A DNA stretch of 64,000 nucleotides from Clostridiales bacterium (GTDB taxonomy: Bacteria; Bacillota; Clostridia; Oscillospirales; Oscillospiraceae): contig JAHZGF010000042.1 in NCBI GenBank assembly GCA_019420945.1, forward strand, positions 75,177-139,176, written 5' to 3'. Under the pieces are notes generated by a model, which saw only the letters and a program-made list of their open reading frames with translations, had not been told where the DNA came from and searched no databases. The position numbers were made by a program, and so were the translations under genes. Numbering within the stretch: position 1 is the stretch's first letter; each line of letters begins with the position of its first letter. Of the stretch, positions 1 through 8,021 are shown piece by piece.

Positions 1-1
1 T

Positions 2-889
2 GGTCTGGAGGATTTGGAGGGGCTGATCTCCGGGCTGGAGGATGTGGCGGTGATTCAAGGCTCCCAGCGAGTAGATCTGAAAGGACTGGTGTCCTGGGAT
101 AATACTGTGGTACAAGATGTCACCCTGGAGGCCGGGCCCCTGGATTTTAACACCCAGTCTGCCGTCACCGTCACCTGGACCATCACCGCCGATGCCCAGG
201 CGCTGGCCCAGCACCTTGGGGACAACTTCAATGGTGAGGCGGGGGAGACGGTGACTGTCGTGGAAAACACCAAGGTCTATGTGATCTCCCAGGCTGAGGC
301 GGCGGAGTTCCAGTCCCGGCACCCGGAGGTGCCCATTTACGGCTCTGACAATGCGCCCTATGATCCTGCTGCGGTAGATCAGGCCCCCCAGGCTGAAGCG
401 GCCCAGGAGCAAGGGGCTGGGGAGGTGCCGGAACAGCAGGATCCCTCCGGCACGGATGACAGCCAGGCGGAAGAGACTGCCGACAACACTGACAACAAAA
501 CCAGCGGCACCAATTACAATGATGCCGGTACCGGCAATCAGACATCTGGAGGCACTGCTCAGCCCACCGAGCCGGAGCATCAGCATGTGTGGCATGATTT
601 CATTGCCCAGCGCTGGGTAGAGACCATCGTCACCGTCCCCGACTACGAGACCCAAAAGACTCCGGTGGGCACCAATTTCATCTTTGCCTATGACGGGTTT
701 ACTACCTCGGATATTGAGGAGGCCAAGGCTCACGCCGTGGAGCTGATTTACGCCGGCGTGCCCGATAACTACCGCACGGAGACCATCTACGAGACCGAAA
801 CCGTGCAGGTGGGCTCCCATGAGGAGGATCAGGGCTGGTATGAGGACTATGTGGTATTCCAGTACTGCGACTGCGGCGCCGTCCGGTGA
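2..889 (+). CDS. 3' part of a probable extracellular or surface protein
   Basis: The reading frame is open to the left edge, so the start lies outside the window; a TTG at 14 is in frame but nothing supports it as the start. The visible ~295 residues contain a beta-rich stretch reminiscent of bacterial Ig-like or pilin modules. It is followed by a low-complexity linker rich in Gln, Glu, Ala, Thr, Asn and Gly. The C-terminal ~100 residues open with a His/Trp cluster (EHQHVWHDF) and end in a CDCG motif three residues before the stop, which could bind metal. There is no LPXTG and no C-terminal membrane helix. I do not recognise the family. The secreted location is inferred from composition. Confidence 0.6.
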   Translation, partial: GLEDLEGLISGLEDVAVIQGSQRVDLKGLVSWDNTVVQDVTLEAGPLDFNTQSAVTVTWTITADAQALAQHLGDNFNGEAGETVTVVENTKVYVISQAEAAEFQSRHPEVPIYGSDNAPYDPAAVDQAPQAEAAQEQGAGEVPEQQDPSGTDDSQAEETADNTDNKTSGTNYNDAGTGNQTSGGTAQPTEPEHQHVWHDFIAQRWVETIVTVPDYETQKTPVGTNFIFAYDGFTTSDIEEAKAHAVELIYAGVPDNYRTETIYETETVQVGSHEEDQGWYEDYVVFQYCDCGAVR

Positions 890-928
890 GGTCGTTTTGG
901 CCTAAGTCAGGCAAAATCCGGGAAAACC

Positions 929-957
929 TTGACATTTTTGACTGCTTTGGCTATACT
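929..957 (+). promoter_or_regulatory. Sigma-A promoter of the valS T-box transcript
   Basis: TTGACA at 929-934 and TATACT at 952-957 are separated by 17 bp, a near-consensus housekeeping promoter. It lies in the gap after the upstream gene, just before the T-box leader. Confidence 0.85.
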
Positions 958-962
958 AAAAT

Positions 963-1222
963 AGTTATTTGCGAAGAAGGGAAGGAGTACCCAACCGCCG
1001 AACCCTCAGAGAGGGGCCGTTTGCTGCAAGGCCCTGGCCGGCGCTGGAGAAGGTCGTCCCGGAGCACCGCCTTTGAGTCCTGTTTGGGAGGTAGAGGGCG
1101 GCGGGTTATCCCTCCGTTATCGGGGATCGAGTGCGGAGCCCTGGGAAAGCGGGCTCTGAATTCAGGTGGTACCGCGGAAAGTCTTTCGCCCTGAGCCATG
1201 AAAATGGCTCAGGGCGTTTTTT
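963..1222 (+). promoter_or_regulatory. T-box leader of valS
   Basis: The conserved T-box bulge sequence AGGTGGTACCGCGG is at 1164-1177. It is followed by a 13-bp terminator stem (1187-1199 with 1204-1216, loop GAAA) and a run of T at 1217-1222. Uncharged tRNA should stabilise the antiterminator and allow transcription into valS. Two overlapping GTC triplets at 1053-1058 follow a GAAG and are candidate valine specifier codons; the exact specifier is not certain from reading alone. Confidence 0.92.
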
Positions 1223-1246
1223 CATTTCATGAAGGAGTTGAAACAA

Positions 1247-3874
1247 ATGGCAAGAGAACTGCCCAAGGTCTATGACCCCAAGGAAGTGGAAAGCCGCATC
1301 TACACCCAGTGGGAACAGAACGGCTGCTTCCGGGGAAAGGCCGACCCGGATAAGAAACCTTTTACCATCGTTATGCCGCCCCCCAACGTCACCGGCCAGT
1401 TGCACATGGGTCACGCCATGGATGCCACCATGCAGGACATCCTGACCCGGTTCAAGCGGATGCAGGGCTACGCTGCCCTGTGGGTTCCCGGCACTGACCA
1501 CGCCGGCATCGCCACCCAGATCAAGGTGGAGGAGGAGCTGCGGGTCAAGGAGGGGCTGAGCCGCTACGACCTGGGCCGGGAGAAATTCCTGGAGCGGGTC
1601 TGGGCCTGGAAGGAAAAGTTCGGCAACCGGATTGTGGAGCAGCAGAAAAAGCTGGGCGCCTCCTGCGACTGGGAGCGGGCTCGCTTCACCATGGACGAGG
1701 GCTGCTCCAAGGCGGTCCGGGAAGTGTTTGTCACCCTGTTTGAAAAGGGCCTCATTTACAAGGGCAGCCGCATCATCAACTGGTGCCCCCACTGCGTCAC
1801 CGCTCTCTCCGATGCCGAAGTTGAGTATCAGGACAAGCCCGGCCACCTGTGGCATATGCGCTACCCCCTCACCGATGGCTCCGGCTATCTGGTGGTGGCC
1901 ACCACCCGGCCCGAGACCATGATGGGCGACACCGGTGTGGCCGTCAACCCCAATGACGAGCGCTATAAGGACCTGGTGGGCAAGACTGTCACCCTGCCCA
2001 TCATGAACCGGGAAATTCCCATCGTGGCCGACGAGTACGTGGAGATGGACTTCGGTACCGGCTGCGTGAAGATGACCCCCGCCCACGACCCCAACGACTT
2101 CGAGGTGGGCCTGCGCCACAACCTGGAGGTCATCCGGGTGCTGGACGACAACGGCGTGGTCAATGCCAACGGCGGCCCCTATGAGGGCATGGATCGTTAC
2201 GAGTGCCGCAAGAAGGTTATTGAGGATTTGGAGGCCCTGGGCCTGATGGAGAAGGTGGAGGACTACTCCCACAACGTTGGCACCTGCTACCGCTGCCACA
2301 ACGATGTGGAGCCCATCATCTCCGCCCAGTGGTTCGTTAAGATGGCTCCCCTGGCGGAAGAGGCCATGCGGGTGGTCAAGGACGGCGAGGTCAAGTTTGT
2401 TCCCGAGCGGTTCTCCAAGACCTACCTGAACTGGATGGAGAACGTCCACGACTGGTGCATTTCCCGTCAGCTCTGGTGGGGCCATCAGATCCCGGTCTGG
2501 TACTGCGCCGACTGCGGCAAGATGACCTGCACCCGGGAGGATCCGGAGGTCTGCCAGCACTGCGGCAGCGCCAACCTGACCCGGGACCCCGACGTGCTGG
2601 ACACCTGGTTCTCCTCCGCCCTGTGGCCCTTCTCCACCCTGGGGTGGCCGGAGCAGACCGCCGATCTGGACTATTTCTATCCCACCGACGTGTTGGTCAC
2701 CGGCTATGACATCATCTTCTTCTGGGTGGCCCGGATGATCTTCTCCGGCTGTGAGCAGACCAAGAAGCCTCCCTTCCACACGGTGCTCATCCACGGCCTG
2801 GTCCGGGATGCCCAGGGCCGCAAGATGTCCAAGAGCCTGGGCAACGGCATCGACCCCCTGGAGATGATCGACCAGTACGGCTGCGACGCCCTGCGCTTTA
2901 ACCTGATTACCGGCAACTCCCCCGGCAACGATATGCGCTTCTACACCGAGCGCTGCGAGGCCATGCGGAACTTTGCCAACAAGATCTGGAACGCCAGCCG
3001 GTTCCTGATGATGAACCTGACCATCGACCAGTGCCGGCTGCCGGAGCGGCTGGAGCTGGAGGATAAGTGGATCCTGTCCAAGCTCAACACCGTGATCCGG
3101 GACGTCACCGTGAATATGGAGTCCTACGAGCTGGGCGTGGCGGCCCAAAAGCTCTATGACTTTATCTGGGACAACTACTGCGACTGGTATATCGAGCTCA
3201 CCAAGGCCCGTCTCAGCGGCCAGGACCCCGCCGCCAAGGAGCAGGCCCAGCAGGTGCTCTGCTACGTCCTGACTCAGATTCTGAAGCTGCTGCATCCCTT
3301 CATGCCCTTCATCACCGAAGAGATCTGGCAGGCTCTGCCCCACGAGGGCGACTTCCTGATGCTCCAGTCCTGGCCTGAGTACTCCGAGGCCTTCTGCTTC
3401 GAGCAGGAGGAGCGGGCCATGGAGCTGGTGATGGACGCCATCAAGGCCATCCGCGCCCGGCGCAGCGATATGAACGTGCCCCCCTCCAAGAAGGCGGAGC
3501 TCACCGTGGTCACCGACGAGCAGGCCGTGTTCACCACCGGCGTGCCCTTCCTGAAGCGGCTGGCCAACGCCACGGAGGTCACCGTCACCGATCAGGCTCC
3601 CGCCGATCTGAACGGCCTGGTCAGCGTGGTCACCTCCGCCGCCAAGCTCTATATCCCCCTGGCGGAGCTGGTGGACCTGGAGGCCGAGCGGGCCCGACTG
3701 GCCAAGGAGATCGAGAAGGCGGAGAAATACCTCTCCGGCATCGAGAAGAAGCTGTCCAATGAGAAGTTTGTCTCCAAGGCTCCGGAGGCCGTGGTGCAGC
3801 GGGAGCGGGACAACATGGAAAAGACCCGGGCCCTCATTGCCCAGCTGAAGGAATCTGCCGCCGCTCTGGGCTAA
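1247..3874 (+). CDS. valS: Valyl-tRNA synthetase
   Basis: Cytoplasmic class I synthetase that charges tRNA-Val and edits misactivated Thr. The start is placed at ATG 1247 because AAGGAG (1232-1237) sits 9 nt upstream; the earlier in-frame ATG at 1229 lies before that site. The product is 875 residues, the usual size. The HIGH-type signature is HMGH at residues 53-56 and the KMSKS loop is at 526-530. A coiled-coil Val-tRNA synthetase arm follows near the C-terminus (LEAERARLAKEIEKAEKYL and onward). The gene stands alone behind its T-box and promoter and is followed by a strong terminator. Confidence 0.98.
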   Translation: MARELPKVYDPKEVESRIYTQWEQNGCFRGKADPDKKPFTIVMPPPNVTGQLHMGHAMDATMQDILTRFKRMQGYAALWVPGTDHAGIATQIKVEEELRVKEGLSRYDLGREKFLERVWAWKEKFGNRIVEQQKKLGASCDWERARFTMDEGCSKAVREVFVTLFEKGLIYKGSRIINWCPHCVTALSDAEVEYQDKPGHLWHMRYPLTDGSGYLVVATTRPETMMGDTGVAVNPNDERYKDLVGKTVTLPIMNREIPIVADEYVEMDFGTGCVKMTPAHDPNDFEVGLRHNLEVIRVLDDNGVVNANGGPYEGMDRYECRKKVIEDLEALGLMEKVEDYSHNVGTCYRCHNDVEPIISAQWFVKMAPLAEEAMRVVKDGEVKFVPERFSKTYLNWMENVHDWCISRQLWWGHQIPVWYCADCGKMTCTREDPEVCQHCGSANLTRDPDVLDTWFSSALWPFSTLGWPEQTADLDYFYPTDVLVTGYDIIFFWVARMIFSGCEQTKKPPFHTVLIHGLVRDAQGRKMSKSLGNGIDPLEMIDQYGCDALRFNLITGNSPGNDMRFYTERCEAMRNFANKIWNASRFLMMNLTIDQCRLPERLELEDKWILSKLNTVIRDVTVNMESYELGVAAQKLYDFIWDNYCDWYIELTKARLSGQDPAAKEQAQQVLCYVLTQILKLLHPFMPFITEEIWQALPHEGDFLMLQSWPEYSEAFCFEQEERAMELVMDAIKAIRARRSDMNVPPSKKAELTVVTDEQAVFTTGVPFLKRLANATEVTVTDQAPADLNGLVSVVTSAAKLYIPLAELVDLEAERARLAKEIEKAEKYLSGIEKKLSNEKFVSKAPEAVVQRERDNMEKTRALIAQLKESAAALG

Positions 3875-3935
3875 ATTGGGATAAATTTCCTGCCTCGACG
3901 GAGGCTGACAGAATTTTATAGCTATATTTGATAAA

Positions 3936-3971
3936 ATCACCCTGCATCTTCGGGATGCAGGGTGATTTTTT
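3936..3971 (+). terminator. Intrinsic terminator of valS
   Basis: Stem around CACCCTGCATC (3938-3948) with GATGCAGGGTG (3954-3964), extended by A/T pairs, loop TTCGG, then six T. It separates valS from the sporulation operon. I could not recognise the sigma-H promoter expected for spoIIAA in the 60 bases on either side. Confidence 0.85.
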
Positions 3972-4030
3972 GCACTTCTGCTCTGATCCGGGACAAGCCG
4001 GGGGAGCGGATCGGAAAGGGGAATACGCCG

Positions 4031-4342
4031 ATGGCGATAGATTGCAGATTGGAACAGGAGCGGATGTATCTCCGGCTCACCGGAGAGATTGACCACCACC
4101 GGGCCGGGGAGCTGATGCGCCAGTTGGAGGCACAGCTGGATTTGGAGTCTCCCAGGCAGGTGGAGCTGGACATGAGCGGGGTCACCTTCATGGATTCCAG
4201 CGGCATTGCACTGCTGCTGCGGCTGCACCGCAGCCTGTCCCTCACCGGAGGCAGATTGCAGGTGGTTCAGGTGCCCAAGCAGCCGGGCAAGGTGTTAAAG
4301 GCGGCAGGACTGGAGCGGATGTTTTCCATCTCCTATCTCTGA
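4031..4342 (+). CDS. spoIIAA: Anti-sigma-F factor antagonist SpoIIAA
   Basis: STAS-domain protein of 103 residues. In its unphosphorylated form it binds SpoIIAB and frees sigma-F in the forespore. The phosphorylatable serine lies in FMDSSGIA near residue 57, the standard motif. The start is taken at ATG 4031, preceded by an AAAGGGG ribosome-binding site; the frame is open further upstream, but that stretch crosses the valS terminator and has no STAS similarity. It is the first gene of the three-gene operon and ends 18 bp before spoIIAB. Confidence 0.95.
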   Translation: MAIDCRLEQERMYLRLTGEIDHHRAGELMRQLEAQLDLESPRQVELDMSGVTFMDSSGIALLLRLHRSLSLTGGRLQVVQVPKQPGKVLKAAGLERMFSISYL

Positions 4343-4360
4343 TTTTTGGGGGTTTACATA

Positions 4361-4813
4361 ATGAAAATCATCAACGAAGTGAAGCTGGACTTTCCCAGCA
4401 CCTCATCCAACGAGGGCTTTGCCCGCAGCGCGGCGGCCTGCTTTGCCGCCCAGCTGGACCCCACCCTGGAGGAGTTGGGGGATATCCGCACGGCGGTGAG
4501 CGAGGCGGTGACCAACGCCATCGTCCACGGCTACCCGGATACCCTGGGACGCATCACCCTGCGGATGCGGATTTTTGAGGATAACCTGCTGGAACTGCAG
4601 ATCAAGGATCGAGGCGTGGGCATTCCCGATGTGGACAAGGCCCGACAGCCCATGTTTACCACCGGGGGAGAGGAGCGCAGCGGCATGGGTTTCACCATCA
4701 TGGAGAGTTTTATGGACTTTATCAAGGTCAATTCCGCCCCGGGCCGGGGCACCACCGTCACTCTGCGCAAGCGTATTTCCCGGCGGTTGAAGCATGAGCG
4801 GACCCGCGCCTGA
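4361..4813 (+). CDS. spoIIAB: Anti-sigma-F factor / serine kinase SpoIIAB
   Basis: GHKL-type kinase of 150 residues that holds sigma-F inactive and phosphorylates SpoIIAA. The N-box is visible as SEAVTNAIVHG (catalytic Glu and Asn near residues 48 and 52), the G1 box as DRGVGIPD and the G2 box as GMGFTIME. The start is ATG 4361 with a G-rich ribosome-binding site 8 nt upstream. The stop overlaps the sigF start by 20 bp, so translation of the two is probably coupled, keeping anti-sigma and sigma factor in ratio. Confidence 0.96.
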   Translation: MKIINEVKLDFPSTSSNEGFARSAAACFAAQLDPTLEELGDIRTAVSEAVTNAIVHGYPDTLGRITLRMRIFEDNLLELQIKDRGVGIPDVDKARQPMFTTGGEERSGMGFTIMESFMDFIKVNSAPGRGTTVTLRKRISRRLKHERTRA

Positions 4814-5501
4814 GCTGCTGAGCGCAGCCCAGCAGGGGGACAAGGCGGCGGAGGAGCGGCTGCTCACCGAGAACAGCAGGCTCATCTGGAGCGTGGTGCG
4901 CCGCTACCTAGGCCGAGGCGTGGAACAGGAGGATCTGTACCAGCTGGGCTGTATCGGCTTCCTGAAGGCCATACAGGGCTTTGATCCTGCCTTTGGCACC
5001 CAGTTCTCCACCTATGCCGTCCCCAAAATTGCCGGGGAAATGCGGCGGTTCCTGCGGGATGACGGCACGGTGAAGGTCAGCCGCACTCTCCGGGAGCGGG
5101 CCGCCCGGATTGCCCAGGCCCGGACGGAGTTGACCCACTCTCTGGGCTACGAACCCACCGTGTCCGAGCTGGCGGAATATCTGGAGCTGGACATCGAGGA
5201 CATCGCCATGGCAGAGACCGCCACCTCGGCGGTGGCCTCCTTGTCGGCAGAGACCGGAGACGGCCTCACCCTGGAGTCAGTTCTGGGAGACGGTGGGATG
5301 GAGGAGGAGCTGGTGGAGCGACTGGATTTGAAGGCCGCCATTGAACAGCTGCCGGAACGGGAGCGGCTGGTCATCATCCTGCGCTATTTCCGCTCCTTTA
5401 CCCAGGAGCAGACCGCCCGAGTTATTGACGTCAGCCAGGTCCAGGTGTCCCGAATCGAGCGCAAGGCAGTGGAGCATCTGCGTCGTCTGCTTGAATCTTA
5501 G
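4794..5501 (+). CDS. sigF: RNA polymerase sigma factor SigF (forespore-specific)
   Basis: Sigma-70 family protein of 235 residues with region 2 (QEDLYQLGCIGFLKAI, then FSTYAVPKIAGEMRRFLRD), region 3, and a region 4 helix-turn-helix (FTQEQTARVIDVSQVQVSRIE). With SpoIIAA and SpoIIAB upstream in the classic order, its identity as the first forespore sigma factor is firm. It starts inside the spoIIAB coding region and ends just before a hairpin terminator. Confidence 0.97.
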   Translation: MSGPAPELLSAAQQGDKAAEERLLTENSRLIWSVVRRYLGRGVEQEDLYQLGCIGFLKAIQGFDPAFGTQFSTYAVPKIAGEMRRFLRDDGTVKVSRTLRERAARIAQARTELTHSLGYEPTVSELAEYLELDIEDIAMAETATSAVASLSAETGDGLTLESVLGDGGMEEELVERLDLKAAIEQLPERERLVIILRYFRSFTQEQTARVIDVSQVQVSRIERKAVEHLRRLLES

Positions 5502-5514
5502 CCAGCCCTGTGGT

Positions 5515-5549
5515 AAAATGCCTCCGAACATCAGATTCGGAGGCATTTT
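5515..5549 (+). terminator. Hairpin after sigF that contains the next gene's ribosome-binding site
   Basis: Perfect 14-bp stem, 5515-5528 with 5536-5549, 7-nt loop, ending in TTTT. It looks like the sigF terminator. Its 3' arm contains GGAGG at 5539-5543, 9 nt before the ATG at 5553, so it could also hide the ribosome-binding site of the HAD phosphatase on read-through RNA. Confidence 0.8.
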
Positions 5550-5552
5550 GTC

Positions 5553-6197
5553 ATGAAGTATCAGACTGTGATTTTCGATATGGACGGCACCATTCTGGAG
5601 ACCCTGGAGGATATCCGGGACAGCGTCAATGTGACCATGGACCATATGGGCTGCCCTCGCCGGAGCCTGGAGGAGGTCCGGAACTTTGTGGGCAACGGAG
5701 CAGCTAAACTGATTGAGCGGAGCATGCCCAAGAGCGCCAGTCAGGAGGAGATTGACCGGGCCCTGGCCTTTTATAAGGCCTATTATGACGCCCACGCCCA
5801 GATCAAAACCGGACCCTATGAGGGCATTCCGGAGCTGTTGAAGGCCCTCAAAGAGCGGGGCATTCAGATTGCCGTGGTGAGCAACAAGCCCGATGAGGCA
5901 GTCAAGGCCCTGGCGGAGCACTATTTCCCGGGACTCTTTCCGGTGGCCATTGGCCAGCGGCCGGAATTTGCCACCAAGCCCGCCCCGGACTCGGTGTTTG
6001 AGGCGATGCGGCTTCTGGGCGCAAAGCCGGAGACTACCGTCTATGTGGGAGACTCCGACGTAGACATCGACACCGCCCGGAACGCCGGCCTGGACTGCAT
6101 TTCAGTGACCTGGGGGTTCCGCAGCGTGGATTTCCTGCTGGAACACGGGGCGAAAACCCTGGCCCACAGCACCCGGGAGCTGCTGAAGTTGCTTTAA
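5553..6197 (+). CDS. HAD-family phosphatase, phosphoglycolate phosphatase-like
   Basis: Cytoplasmic HAD hydrolase of 214 residues with all four motifs: DMDGT (nucleophile Asp9, acid Asp11), Ser110 in VVSNK, Lys142 in ATKPAPD, and GDSDVD at 166-171. A helical cap sits between motifs I and II, as in the Gph/PpaX group. The substrate cannot be decided; phosphoglycolate, pyrophosphate or a nucleotide monophosphate are all known in this subfamily. The ribosome-binding site is inside the preceding hairpin. Confidence 0.85.
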   Translation: MKYQTVIFDMDGTILETLEDIRDSVNVTMDHMGCPRRSLEEVRNFVGNGAAKLIERSMPKSASQEEIDRALAFYKAYYDAHAQIKTGPYEGIPELLKALKERGIQIAVVSNKPDEAVKALAEHYFPGLFPVAIGQRPEFATKPAPDSVFEAMRLLGAKPETTVYVGDSDVDIDTARNAGLDCISVTWGFRSVDFLLEHGAKTLAHSTRELLKLL

Positions 6198-6275
6198 GAG
6201 GAGTCCGCCTGAACAATTACAAAAATCCGGGAAGGTTCATAGCCGTCTCCGGAAAATTAACGCAGACAAACCAAA

Positions 6276-6310
6276 ACAGGCCGTCCCGGCATTTTGCCGG
6301 GACGGCCTGT
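6276..6310 (-). terminator. Terminator between the HAD and TIR genes
   Basis: Perfect 15-bp GC-rich stem (6276-6290 with 6296-6310), loop ATTTT. On the minus strand it is followed by TTTTGG, so it mainly ends the TIR transcript; it can also stop the convergent HAD transcript. Confidence 0.8.
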
Positions 6311-6313
6311 CTG

Positions 6314-7372
6314 TCATTTCTTCTTGTCGTCCTTCTTCTGCTCCTCCAGCTTGCGCTGAATGAGCTCTGCCAGGGTGGGTTTTCGTTCGCCCTCCTCCTG
6401 GGGGGCGTCGCCGGACTCAGGGGGCTTATCCTCCTTCTTGTCCGAACCCTTGCTGCTCAGCAGCGAGGAGATTTGTTCCACAAGACTGGATGTAGATGCA
6501 GCGCCAGACTGCTCCTGAGCGCTGGATTCCGGTGCCGGTGTATCCGGTACAGCGGCATCCTGATCCGCGCTGATGGGACTGGCGGTCCAGGCCAGCAGCG
6601 GCTCAGATTTGCGGCCCAGCTGAGTGGAGAGCTGCTCTGACAGCGGTGTTGTTTTTTCCTCAGGGACCTCCTGGGGCTCCGGAGTGGGAGCTGGAATCGG
6701 GTCAGGAGCGGGTTCGGGTGCAGGAGGTGGAGTAGGAATGTGTTTCTTCTTGGGGTCCAGCTCTGCCAAGGTTTTTACAGGGGGATAAATCTTTGCGGCG
6801 TCAGGGAAGGAGGCCACAATCTCCTCGTAGTAGCCGATCTTACGGTTGGGTTCGTCCTTGGGGTGGACCCGAACACGCTCATTGTTGCTGCCAAAAAATT
6901 TGTCGCAGAACTGGCTGAGGATAATGGCCTTGGCGGTTTTTTCCTTCTTGGTGATATCCTTGCGGAGCATCAGATTGGTGTAAACCTCTTGGGTAAATGC
7001 GCCGATGTCCCCCACGTTTTCCACGTCCACGGCGATGAAACGGACCTGGCCAAAGTGGATACGCACCGTCATGGTCTCGGTAGTTTGGTTCAGCTCCCGG
7101 AAACAGGCCTCGCTGGTGAGGGAGGTGCTGCTCACATAGAAGACCACCAGCAGACAGTCCAAATCGGAGATGGCACTCAGGGCGTCCTCAGTCCAGGAAT
7201 CTTTCGTCTTGTCCAGATTGCGTTCATCCAGCCATACATTGTAGCCCAGTTGCTGGAATGCCAGAACATCTTCCCAGACCCGCTGATGGTCCCGGGCACT
7301 GTAACTGACGAAGATATAGGGGTTGTCCATATCACAGGGTTTAATCTGTGCCAAAACTTCTGCCGGTTCCAT
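6314..7372 (-). CDS. TIR-domain protein with a proline-rich tail
   Basis: 352 residues. The N-terminal ~150 form a TIR domain: FVSYSARD at 21-28, WLDER at 47-51 and CFRELN at 90-95, where Glu93 is at the position of the catalytic Glu of NAD-cleaving TIR domains. A short helical segment follows. Residues 205-352 are low-complexity Pro/Glu/Ser/Lys sequence carrying three copies of a helical motif (L-x-E-x-I/L-x-x-x-L at 243-255, 296-308 and 333-345), ending in a Lys/Asp tail. There is no signal peptide or membrane helix. It is monocistronic with an AGGAGG ribosome-binding site. A role in NAD-based signalling, defence or host-protein mimicry is possible; no partner gene is adjacent. Confidence 0.85.
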   Translation of the reverse strand: MEPAEVLAQIKPCDMDNPYIFVSYSARDHQRVWEDVLAFQQLGYNVWLDERNLDKTKDSWTEDALSAISDLDCLLVVFYVSSTSLTSEACFRELNQTTETMTVRIHFGQVRFIAVDVENVGDIGAFTQEVYTNLMLRKDITKKEKTAKAIILSQFCDKFFGSNNERVRVHPKDEPNRKIGYYEEIVASFPDAAKIYPPVKTLAELDPKKKHIPTPPPAPEPAPDPIPAPTPEPQEVPEEKTTPLSEQLSTQLGRKSEPLLAWTASPISADQDAAVPDTPAPESSAQEQSGAASTSSLVEQISSLLSSKGSDKKEDKPPESGDAPQEEGERKPTLAELIQRKLEEQKKDDKKK

Positions 7373-7422
7373 GCTCCGTGTCCTCCTGATCTGTTGCCGT
7401 GGTTCAGCGTCTAATCTAATTC

Positions 7423-7451
7423 ATTATATCTAATCCGTTATATTTTGTAAA
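7423..7451 (-). promoter_or_regulatory. Sigma-A promoter of the TIR gene
   Basis: On the minus strand TTTACA (7446-7451) and TATAAT (7423-7428) are 17 bp apart. This is close to consensus, so the TIR gene is probably expressed constitutively unless a repressor acts. Confidence 0.82.
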
Positions 7452-7515
7452 GGAACTGCCGGAGGATTTTAGGCTGTTGTTGCAGTGTCAGGGCCATTTG
7501 AGATCCCACGATTGT

Positions 7516-7549
7516 AAAATGGGGTGCGTCACATGACGCACCCCATTTT
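7516..7549 (-). terminator. Terminator of the copA-csoR operon
   Basis: 15-bp stem 7516-7530 with 7535-7549, loop ACAT, flanked by A/T runs on both strands. It lies 2 bp past the csoR stop. Confidence 0.85.
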
Positions 7550-7551
7550 GC

Positions 7552-7815
7552 TCATTTTAACAGCTTTTGCAGCAGGCTGTTGATCTCTGCCAGTTTCTCC
7601 TCGGCGTTGCCGCTCTCCACCGCTTCCCGCACACAGCAGGACATGTGGGCCTGTAAAATGGCGGCATTGGCCTTGGTCAGGATAGACTGGGCGGCCATGA
7701 TCTGGTTGGAGATGTCGATGCAGTAGCGGTCCTCCTCCACCATGTTGAAAATGCCATCCAGTTGTCCTCGGGCGGTCTTTAAAAGCCGCTGAATCTGCGT
7801 TTTATCCGCTCTCAT
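7552..7815 (-). CDS. csoR: Copper-sensing repressor CsoR
   Basis: All-helical DUF156 repressor of 87 residues. The Cu(I) ligand set Cys32, His57 and Cys61 has the same spacing (25 and 4 residues) as the C-H-C triad of characterised CsoR proteins, which favours copper over formaldehyde or sulfide sensing. Its start overlaps the copA stop by 4 bp (ATGA), so it is the last gene of the copper operon. The target is very likely the palindrome at 10372-10397 in front of copA, giving feedback control. Confidence 0.94.
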   Translation of the reverse strand: MRADKTQIQRLLKTARGQLDGIFNMVEEDRYCIDISNQIMAAQSILTKANAAILQAHMSCCVREAVESGNAEEKLAEINSLLQKLLK

Positions 7816-8021
7816 TGAATTCCTGTCACCTCATAGCCCGCGTCGGTGACCGCCTTGGTCAGAGCCTTGTCACTTACCAGCAGTCCGCATTCCACCTGGG
7901 CGGTCTTTTCTTCCAGATTGACCTGTACGCTTTTGACACCCTTGACAGCGGCCAGGGCTTTTTCCACCCGGGCCTGGCAGTGCTGGCACATCATGCCTTC
8001 TACCTGTAATGTCTTAGTCAT
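7812..8021 (-). CDS. Possible separately translated CopZ copper chaperone (internal start in copA)
   Basis: The last 69 codons of copA begin with ATG at 8021 and encode a complete CopZ-type fold with the copper motif GMMCQHC at residues 10-16. An AAAAAGGAG element lies 11 nt upstream (around 8033-8041) with a nearer GAGGA. The region could therefore be translated on its own to make free chaperone as well as the fused domain. The start signal is visible; its use in the cell is inference. Confidence 0.45.
   Translation of the reverse strand: MTKTLQVEGMMCQHCQARVEKALAAVKGVKSVQVNLEEKTAQVECGLLVSDKALTKAVTDAGYEVTGIQ

Noticed and set aside
3875..4030. Sigma-H promoter for spoIIAA
   Set aside because: An ACAGAAT word near 3908 resembles a sigma-H -10, but no matching -35 (AGGA-type) at the correct spacing was found, and the terminator lies between it and the gene.
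1106..4228. Very long open frame (over 1000 codons) antisense to valS
   Set aside because: It lies opposite valS, whose motifs and T-box are unmistakable. The frame is rich in His, Gly, Leu and Val, as expected from a shadow of GC-rich coding DNA, and has no domain or ribosome-binding site.
7552..7815. FrmR/RcnR-type rather than copper sensing for the DUF156 regulator
   Set aside because: The ligand set is C-H-C with exact CsoR spacing and the gene is in a copper ATPase operon.
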